Source of the DNA: Halomonas halocynthiae DSM 14573
GTDB lineage: Bacteria; Pseudomonadota; Gammaproteobacteria; Pseudomonadales; Halomonadaceae
DNA length: 64,000 nucleotides
Direction of reading: 5' to 3'
NCBI RefSeq assembly: GCF_000425725.1
Contig: NZ_AUDZ01000016.1
Span: forward strand, 120,169 to 184,168
The notes under the pieces were generated by a model that searched no databases, was not told the origin of the DNA, and saw nothing but the letters and a program-made list of their open reading frames with translations. The translations under genes were made by a program, and so were the position numbers. Below, in pieces: positions 58,102-64,000 of this stretch (position 1 is its first letter; each line of letters begins with the position of its first letter).

Positions 58102-60717
58102 ATGACCATGATGACTGACTACCGTAAGCGCCTTCCCGGCACTGAAGTGGACTATTTTGATACCCGTGCAGCCGTTGAAGCTATTCGTCCGGGCGCGTAT
58201 GACACCCTAAGCTATACCTCTCGCGTATTGGCTGAGCAGTTGGTGCGACGCTGTGAGCCTGAGCTGCGTGATGCAGCGCTTGGCCAGATTATCGACGGCA
58301 AGCGTGACTTAGACTTCCCCTGGTATCCTGCACGTGTTGTTTGTCACGATATTCTGGGCCAAACGGCACTTGTTGATTTGGCGGGTTTACGTGACGCCAT
58401 TGCCGAGAAGGGGGGAGATCCGTCCAAGGTTAATCCCGTGGTGCCGACGCAGTTGATTGTTGATCACTCGTTAGCGGTTGAGCATGGTGGTTTTGAGAAA
58501 GACGCCTTTGATAAAAACCGTGCTATCGAAGATCGGCGTAATGAAGACCGCTTCCACTTCATCGAGTGGACCAAAACCGCCTTTGAAAATGTTGATGTGA
58601 TTCCGGCCGGAAACGGCATCATGCATCAGATCAACCTAGAAAAAATGTCGCCGGTAATTCAGGTGCGCCCCGATCAAGGTGGTCACAACGTGGCTTTTCC
58701 GGACACCTGTGTTGGCACGGACAGCCACACGCCGCATATTGACTGCTTAGGTGTTATTGCCATAGGCGTGGGTGGCCTTGAGGCCGAAAACGTTATGCTA
58801 GGACGGCCGTCGATGATGCGTCTGCCCGATATTGTCGGCGTCAAGCTCACCGGCAAGCGTCAACCTGGCATTACGGCGACGGATATCGTACTGGCGATTA
58901 CTGAGTTTTTGCGTAATGAGCGAGTGGTGTCAACGTATCTGGAGTTCTTTGGCGAAGGTGCGCGTGACCTAACCATCGGCGACCGTGCCACTATCTCGAA
59001 TATGACGCCGGAGTTTGGTGCCTCGGCAGGCATGTTCTATATCGATGAACAGACCATTGACTACCTCAAACTGACAGGCCGTGAGCCAGAGCAGGTGGCG
59101 CTGGTTGAGAACTATGCCAAAGCCACCGGCCTGTGGGCTGATAGCCTCAGTGAAGTGAAGTACGAGCGGGTGCTGGAGTTTGATCTGTCGTCAGTGGGCC
59201 GCAATATGGCAGGCCCGTCTAACCCCCATCGCCGTTTACCTACCAATGAGCTGGCAGCACGCGGTGTGGCGGGTAAGTGGGAAGAAACTGAAGGTCTGAT
59301 GCCTGATGGCGCGGTGATCATTGCCGCTATTACCAGCTGTACCAATACGAGTAACCCGCGCAATGTCGTAGCGGCAGGTCTGGTGGCTAAAAAAGCCAAC
59401 GAACTGGGCTTAACGCGTAAGCCATGGGTCAAGTCGTCTTTTGCGCCAGGCTCAAAAGTTGCTCAGCTGTATTTGGAAGAAGCGGGCTTGATGAGCGAGA
59501 TGGAAAAGTTAGGCTTCGGCATAGTTGGCTTTGCCTGCACGACGTGTAACGGCATGAGCGGCGCGCTAGATCCCGAAATTCAGCGGGAGGTTATTGAGCG
59601 CGATCTGTACTCCACGGCCGTGTTGTCGGGTAATCGTAATTTTGATGGGCGTATTCACCCGTATGCCAAACAAGCTTTTTTGGCCTCGCCGCCGCTGGTT
59701 GTCGCTTATGCGCTTGCTGGCACCGTACGCTTTGATATCGAGCAGGATGCCTTGGGCACCGACGCTAATGGCCAGCCAATCACGCTTAAGGACCTGTGGC
59801 CTAGCGATGAAGAAATCGATGCCATCGTCGGTAAGCATGTTAAGCCTGAGCAGTTTCAGCAGGTATATATCCCGATGTTTGATCTCGGAGAAATTGAGAA
59901 GGCCGAGAGCCCGCTGTATGACTGGCGCCCAATGAGTACCTACATTCGCCGCCCGCCGTACTGGGAGGGAGATTTGGTGACCGAAAACAGCCTTAAGGGG
60001 CTGCGGCCACTGGCGGTGCTGGGGGATAACATCACCACTGACCATTTGTCGCCATCCAATGCGATTTTGGCGTCCAGTGCAGCAGGCGAATACTTGGCGA
60101 AGATGGGGCTGCCAGAAGAGGACTTCAACTCTTACGCGACTCACCGTGGTGATCACCTGACTGCTCAGCGAGCCACTTTTGCCAATCCAAAACTGCTCAA
60201 TGAAATGGTAAGAGACGAGCAGGGTGACGTTGTTCAGGGCTCGTTGGCGCGAGTTGAGCCGGACGGTCATGTGGCTCGCATGTGGGAAGCCATTGAAACC
60301 TACATGGCGCGTAAGCAACCGCTAATTATCATCGCCGGTGCTGATTACGGTCAAGGCAGTTCGCGTGACTGGGCGGCCAAGGGCGTGCGTCTGGCTGGTG
60401 TCGAGTCGATTGTTGCTGAAGGCTTTGAGCGTATTCACCGCACGAACCTAGTAGGAATGGGTGTATTGCCGCTTGAATTTAAGCCTGGCACCACACGTTT
60501 AACGATGGGTATCGATGGCAGCGAAATTTATGATGTGGAAGGCGATATTGCACCGCTCAGCGATATGACGCTGATTATTCATCGTCAAAGCGGTGAAGTG
60601 GTTGAAGTACCAGTGACTTGCCGCTTGGATACTGGCGATGAGGTGTCAGTGTACCGAGCCGGTGGCGTGCTACAGCGTTTCGCTGAAGATTTTTTGCAGA
60701 CCGGCGACGTTGCCTAA
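58102..60717 (+). CDS. acnD: Fe/S-dependent 2-methylcitrate dehydratase AcnD
   Basis: 871 aa from the ATG giving MTMMTDYRKRLPGTEVDYF; a nearby ATG at 58111 is equally possible, and both lack a strong Shine-Dalgarno. Aconitase-fold landmarks: DTCVGTDSHTPHID, cluster cysteines in SCTNTSN and ACTTCNG, and the C-terminal swivel domain (LGDNITTDHLSPS, DYGQGSSRDWAAKGV). AcnD with PrpF replaces PrpD for dehydrating 2-methylcitrate. prpF follows after 15 bases. Confidence 0.95.
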   Translation: MTMMTDYRKRLPGTEVDYFDTRAAVEAIRPGAYDTLSYTSRVLAEQLVRRCEPELRDAALGQIIDGKRDLDFPWYPARVVCHDILGQTALVDLAGLRDAIAEKGGDPSKVNPVVPTQLIVDHSLAVEHGGFEKDAFDKNRAIEDRRNEDRFHFIEWTKTAFENVDVIPAGNGIMHQINLEKMSPVIQVRPDQGGHNVAFPDTCVGTDSHTPHIDCLGVIAIGVGGLEAENVMLGRPSMMRLPDIVGVKLTGKRQPGITATDIVLAITEFLRNERVVSTYLEFFGEGARDLTIGDRATISNMTPEFGASAGMFYIDEQTIDYLKLTGREPEQVALVENYAKATGLWADSLSEVKYERVLEFDLSSVGRNMAGPSNPHRRLPTNELAARGVAGKWEETEGLMPDGAVIIAAITSCTNTSNPRNVVAAGLVAKKANELGLTRKPWVKSSFAPGSKVAQLYLEEAGLMSEMEKLGFGIVGFACTTCNGMSGALDPEIQREVIERDLYSTAVLSGNRNFDGRIHPYAKQAFLASPPLVVAYALAGTVRFDIEQDALGTDANGQPITLKDLWPSDEEIDAIVGKHVKPEQFQQVYIPMFDLGEIEKAESPLYDWRPMSTYIRRPPYWEGDLVTENSLKGLRPLAVLGDNITTDHLSPSNAILASSAAGEYLAKMGLPEEDFNSYATHRGDHLTAQRATFANPKLLNEMVRDEQGDVVQGSLARVEPDGHVARMWEAIETYMARKQPLIIIAGADYGQGSSRDWAAKGVRLAGVESIVAEGFERIHRTNLVGMGVLPLEFKPGTTRLTMGIDGSEIYDVEGDIAPLSDMTLIIHRQSGEVVEVPVTCRLDTGDEVSVYRAGGVLQRFAEDFLQTGDVA

Positions 60718-60732
60718 ATTCAAGGAGGCCGT

Positions 60733-61923
60733 ATGACCCATCAGCGCCAAATGCGGGTTCCCGCCACCTATATGCGTGGTGGTACGAGTAAGGGGGTGTT
60801 TTTTCGCCTTGATGACTTACCACCCGCTGCTCAGGTTCCTGGTTCTGCTCGCGATGGCTTATTGTTGCGAGTGATCGGTAGTCCTGATCCTTATGGTAAG
60901 CAAGTCGATGGCATGGGAGGGGCAACGTCGAGCACTAGCAAGACGGTAATTCTATCTCCCAGCAAGCAACCGGATCATGATGTCGACTATCTGTTTGGCC
61001 AGGTGTCGATCGACCGTGCCTTCGTCGACTGGAGCGGTAACTGTGGCAATTTATCGGCGGCTGTTGGGCCGTTTGCGATTGCCGCTGGTTTGGTTGATAG
61101 CTCGCGTGTTCCCGAGAACGGCGAGGCAGTCGTTCGAGTGTGGCAGGCCAATATCGGAAAGACCATTGTCGTACGTGTACCTATGCGTGACGGTGAGGTG
61201 CAGGAAACGGGTGATTTTGAGTTAGATGGTGTGACCTTTCCAGCCGCTGAAATTCCGGTGGAGTTCATGGCTCCGGCTGATGGGGAGGGGGCTATCTTCC
61301 CTACCGGTCAGCTAGTCGACGACCTGGAGGTGCCGGATAGCGTAGTGGCAGGTGGTGTGCTTAAAGCCACCATGATCAATGCAGGCATTCCTACTATTTT
61401 TGTTAATGCCGCGGATATTGGTTACACCGGCACTGAGCTACAAGATGCTATTAATAGTGACCCTGAGGCACTGGCGCGTTTTGAAAGTATTCGAGCGCAT
61501 GGGGCATTACGCATGGGATTGATTGAACGCTTGGAGCAAGCGGCCGACCGGCAGCACACGCCCAAGGTGGCTTTCGTGGCAGCGCCCGAGAGTTACGCGG
61601 CATCAAGTGGTAAAGACGTTGGTGCAGAAGACATTGATTTGTTGGTACGGGCGCTGTCGATGGGCAAGCTTCATCACGCCATGATGGGCACCGCTGCTGT
61701 TGCGATTGGTACGGCGGCAGCGATTCCAGGGACGTTGGTTAATCTTGCTGCTGGCGGAGGAGAGCGCGATAGCGTGGTATTTGGTCATCCCTCTGGCACC
61801 TTGCGAGTGGGGGCTAAAGCGACACTGGATAATGGCCAGTGGAGCGTTACCAAAGCGGTAATGAGCCGTAGTGCCCGTGTCCTGATGGAAGGTTGGGTGC
61901 GCGTGCCGGGCGATACGTGTTGA
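60733..61923 (+). CDS. prpF: 2-methylaconitate cis-trans isomerase
   Basis: 396 aa, diaminopimelate-epimerase-fold PrpF. Landmarks: PATYMRGGTSKGVFF, DPYGKQVDGMGGATSSTSK, DWSGNCGNLSAAVGPFAI and ATMINAGIPTIFVNA. It converts the trans-methylaconitate made by AcnD to the form used by AcnB-type hydratases. AAGGAGG lies upstream. A terminator-like hairpin and 124 bases separate it from prpD. Confidence 0.95.
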   Translation: MTHQRQMRVPATYMRGGTSKGVFFRLDDLPPAAQVPGSARDGLLLRVIGSPDPYGKQVDGMGGATSSTSKTVILSPSKQPDHDVDYLFGQVSIDRAFVDWSGNCGNLSAAVGPFAIAAGLVDSSRVPENGEAVVRVWQANIGKTIVVRVPMRDGEVQETGDFELDGVTFPAAEIPVEFMAPADGEGAIFPTGQLVDDLEVPDSVVAGGVLKATMINAGIPTIFVNAADIGYTGTELQDAINSDPEALARFESIRAHGALRMGLIERLEQAADRQHTPKVAFVAAPESYAASSGKDVGAEDIDLLVRALSMGKLHHAMMGTAAVAIGTAAAIPGTLVNLAAGGGERDSVVFGHPSGTLRVGAKATLDNGQWSVTKAVMSRSARVLMEGWVRVPGDTC

Positions 61924-61983
61924 TAGTTGCTGAGGTGCTCGTCGGTCAAATAGGTAGCATTTTGGCTCGGCGGTAACATGACG

Positions 61984-62020
61984 AAGCGCCTGCTAACCTT
62001 ATTGGAGTAGGCGCTTTTTT
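61984..62020 (+). terminator. Terminator between prpF and prpD
   Basis: AAGCGCCTGCT (61984-61994) pairs with AGTAGGCGCTT (62006-62016), one G-U, with an 11-base loop and a T-run to 62020. It lies inside the prp cluster, so prpD is either transcribed separately or at a reduced level by read-through. Confidence 0.8.
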
Positions 62021-62047
62021 CTTGCTTTCTATGTAAGAAGGGGGGGT

Positions 62048-63532
62048 ATGAGTCTGACGGTAGAAGCCAACGTTCGGCCAGACTACGATGTTGAGTTGCA
62101 GAAAATTGCTGACTACGTGCTGGATTACCGTGTCGATAGCGCTGAGGCGTTAGAGACGGCTCGTTATTGTTTGATGGATACTCTGGGCTGTGGCCTGCTG
62201 GCTTTGCGCTTCCCTGAATGCACCAAACATCTGGGGCCGCTGGTCGAAGGAACAATGGTGCCACATGGCGCTCGCGTGCCTGGAACGTCGTTTCGGCTTG
62301 ACCCGGTTAAGGCTGCTTGGGATATCGGTTGTATCGTGCGCTGGCTGGATTATAACGATACTTGGCTAGCCGCTGAGTGGGGGCACCCCTCAGATAACTT
62401 AGGCGGTATTCTGGCGGTGGCCGACCACCTGTCTCAGCAGCGTGTTGCACAAGGGGAGTCGGCCTTGAGCATGCGCGAAGTGCTTGACGCGATGATTATG
62501 GCTCACGAGATCCAGGGTGTACTGGCGCTGAATAACTCATTTAATCGAGTTGGCCTGGATCATGTGGTGCTGGTCAAAGTGGCCTCTACTGCCGTAGTAG
62601 CTAAGCTGATGGGGGCCAATCGTGAGCAGCTGTTGTCGGCGCTGTCACATGCCTGGGTTGATGGCCAGAGCTTACGTACTTATCGGCACGCTCCCAATGC
62701 CGGCTCACGCAAGAGCTGGGCGGCAGGTGATGCGACGTCGCGTGGCGTGAGGTTGGCGGATATTGCTTTGCGTGGCGAAATGGGAATTCCTGGAGCGCTA
62801 ACAGCACCGCAGTGGGGCTTTTATGATGTGCTGTTCAGTAAAACCAACAAAGATCAGACGCTCAAGCCTGAAAGTGAGCGGTGCTTTTCTTTCCAGCGTG
62901 ATTTTGGCAGCTATGTCATGGAGAACATCTTGTTCAAGCTGTCGTTTCCAGCCGAGTTTCACGCCCAGACGGCTTGTGAGGCAGCTGTGATATTGCACCC
63001 TCAGATTAAGGACCGCTTGAGAGAGATCGATAGAATTGTCATTACGACTCATGAATCAGCAATTCGCATTATCTCAAAGCAAGGGGCGCTGGCGAACCCC
63101 GCTGATCGTGATCATTGCTTGCAATATATGACTGCCGTTCCGCTGATCTTCGGCGAACTGAGTGCCGAGCATTATGAAGATACGTTTCACAGCACCCATC
63201 CGCTAATTGATGAGTTACGTGAAAAGATGGAGGTCGTTGAGAAACCACGCTATACCCATGACTACCTGAACCCCGAAAAGCGTTCTATCGCTAATGCTAT
63301 TCAGGTCTTTTTTAGCGATGGTACGGCTACTGACAATATTGAGGTGGAGTATCCTATTGGTCACCGCCGACGCCGTGCCGAGGGTGTTCCTGTACTTAAA
63401 GAGAAGTTTTCCAATAACCTGGCCACGCGCTTTCCACCACAGCGCTGCGAGACAATTCTGCAAGCCTGCAATGAGCAACAGCGCTTAGAGCAGATGCCTG
63501 TGCATCGCTTCGTTGAGCTATTTGTCATCTGA
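62048..63532 (+). CDS. prpD: 2-methylcitrate dehydratase PrpD
   Basis: 494 aa, MmgE/PrpD family, Fe-S-independent. Landmarks: [89 protein letters not shown] and [13 protein letters not shown] end. It provides a second route for the reaction done by AcnD and PrpF, so both are present in one cluster. The Shine-Dalgarno region contains seven consecutive Gs (62040-62046) right before the ATG. Confidence 0.95.
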   Translation: MSLTVEANVRPDYDVELQKIADYVLDYRVDSAEALETARYCLMDTLGCGLLALRFPECTKHLGPLVEGTMVPHGARVPGTSFRLDPVKAAWDIGCIVRWLDYNDTWLAAEWGHPSDNLGGILAVADHLSQQRVAQGESALSMREVLDAMIMAHEIQGVLALNNSFNRVGLDHVVLVKVASTAVVAKLMGANREQLLSALSHAWVDGQSLRTYRHAPNAGSRKSWAAGDATSRGVRLADIALRGEMGIPGALTAPQWGFYDVLFSKTNKDQTLKPESERCFSFQRDFGSYVMENILFKLSFPAEFHAQTACEAAVILHPQIKDRLREIDRIVITTHESAIRIISKQGALANPADRDHCLQYMTAVPLIFGELSAEHYEDTFHSTHPLIDELREKMEVVEKPRYTHDYLNPEKRSIANAIQVFFSDGTATDNIEVEYPIGHRRRRAEGVPVLKEKFSNNLATRFPPQRCETILQACNEQQRLEQMPVHRFVELFVI

Positions 63533-63622
63533 GTCTGTTTTCTTGGATAGGGTGAAGACCCCGTCATTCGTGAGTTTTGCGTGTGCTAGTGGTTAGCCAG
63601 CTAAAAGAATTACACAAAGTGC

Positions 63623-63651
63623 TTGCACTGTGCCAAGCAAGGTCGTAAAGT
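63623..63651 (+). promoter_or_regulatory. rRNA operon promoter P1
   Basis: -35 TTGCAC (63623-63628), 17-base spacer, -10 TAAAGT (63646-63651), followed by the GC-rich discriminator ACGCATCCGC. An A/T-rich stretch (63601-63617) just upstream could be an UP element. The GC-rich discriminator is a mark of stringent control. Confidence 0.6.
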
Positions 63652-63809
63652 ACGCATCCGCTGCAGGCAACGAGCCGAAAGTCAGGCTGGTTTTCTCGCA
63701 GCAGCAGAAGGAAGTACGCTTTATCAATCAGCAGGTTACACTCAGCTGGTGGCGGTAAAGAGAAGCGTGCAGGAGGCGTTACCGAGATGAAGAAAGTTTA
63801 CATCGAGGG

Positions 63810-63837
63810 TTGACAATCTCCACCGGATGCGTAGAAT
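63810..63837 (+). promoter_or_regulatory. rRNA operon promoter P2
   Basis: -35 TTGACA (63810-63815), 16-base spacer, -10 TAGAAT (63832-63837), discriminator ACGCCTTCCC, very similar to the P1 discriminator. Transcription would start at about 63844 and run into the rRNA leader. Confidence 0.8.
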
Positions 63838-63843
63838 ACGCCT

Positions 63844-64000
63844 TCCCTTGTGAGGCATCGCAGATCAGGCAGCAAGCCGGTCTACGGTAACACAGGACGC
63901 TCTTTAACAATTGATCAGGTAATTCATGTGGGCGCTTGTTGAGATGTCGGTGACCAGTCACCAGATATCAAGGCAAGCGACTCGTCAAAGAACAACGGCT
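63844..64000 (+). ncRNA. rRNA operon leader with boxA antitermination site
   Basis: GCTCTTTAACA at 63899-63909 is the boxA antitermination sequence, followed by AATTGATCAGG and CATGTGGGCGC, nearly as in the E. coli rrn leader. A small CCG/CGG hairpin (63878-63889 region) lies upstream in the boxB position. The leader runs to the window edge; the 16S rRNA gene should begin shortly after. Confidence 0.85.

Noticed and set aside
59566..60318. 250-codon open frame antisense to acnD
   Set aside because: acnD is unmistakable on the other strand; the antisense frame shows no domain and is a codon-bias shadow.

Overview
The window looks like chromosomal DNA of a moderately GC-rich gammaproteobacterium, most likely a member of the Halomonadaceae (Halomonas-like). 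This is inferred from gene content and order: corC-ybeY-ybeZ-miaB, an attenuated trpE followed by trpGDC, a prpB-prpC-acnD-prpF-prpD methylcitrate cluster, 4Fe-4S type cysH beside cysB, TRAP transporters, and proteins of pseudomonad/halomonad style. It was not confirmed by any search. No prophage, insertion sequence, CRISPR array or tRNA gene was seen.

Layout. 1-3.1 kb: RNA-maturation genes on the minus strand (corC start, ybeY, ybeZ, miaB). 3.6-5.5 kb: an SH3-domain membrane protein, thiopurine methyltransferase and a YajG-like lipoprotein. 5.6-9.5 kb: sulfate ABC transporter operon sbp-cysT-cysW-cysA. 9.8-15.6 kb: an outer-membrane barrel protein, gamma-glutamyltransferase, rpe, a GIY-YIG protein, ndh and gph. 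15.6-19.8 kb: tryptophan genes, with a leader peptide containing Trp-Arg-Trp and a U-tailed hairpin ahead of trpE, then trpG, trpD and trpC. 20.0-20.9 kb: a two-domain lysozyme-inhibitor lipoprotein.

20.9-31.1 kb: a ten-gene catabolic island, all on the minus strand: LysR regulator, DUF1445 hydro-lyase, TRAP transporter (P, Q, M), a DUF2848-like protein, amidase, an internally duplicated membrane protein, and 5-oxoprolinase PxpA-PxpB-PxpC. The genes overlap or nearly abut, so this is probably one uptake-and-hydrolysis pathway for 5-oxoproline or a related lactam/amide. It is the best candidate here for an incompletely described system. 31.05-31.88 kb has no convincing gene and may hold decayed sequence.

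31.9-43.7 kb: an iron/hydroxamate-siderophore island: FhuC-like ATPase, an inositol-phosphatase-family enzyme, a truncated siderophore-interacting protein, fused permease FhuB, ferric reductase FhuF, a PvdE/YojI-type peptide exporter, FecI/FecR surface-signalling pair, TonB receptor and FhuD-like binding protein. Two Fur-box-like sites flank it, and the receptor gene has a nested inverted repeat whose 3' arm contains its Shine-Dalgarno sequence. No siderophore biosynthesis gene is present in the window.

44.1-55 kb: D-2-hydroxyglutarate dehydrogenase (YdiJ type), serS, a SIMPL protein, an AI-2E-type exporter, thioredoxin, cysB, cysH and pabB. 55-63.5 kb: the 2-methylcitrate propionate pathway behind a GntR/FCD regulator with two TTGTCGACAA operators. 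63.6-64.0 kb: tandem promoters and the boxA leader of an rRNA operon whose 16S gene begins just beyond the window. Functional links: cysB, cysH, trxA and the sulfate transporter belong to one assimilatory pathway, and trpE and pabB both draw on chorismate.
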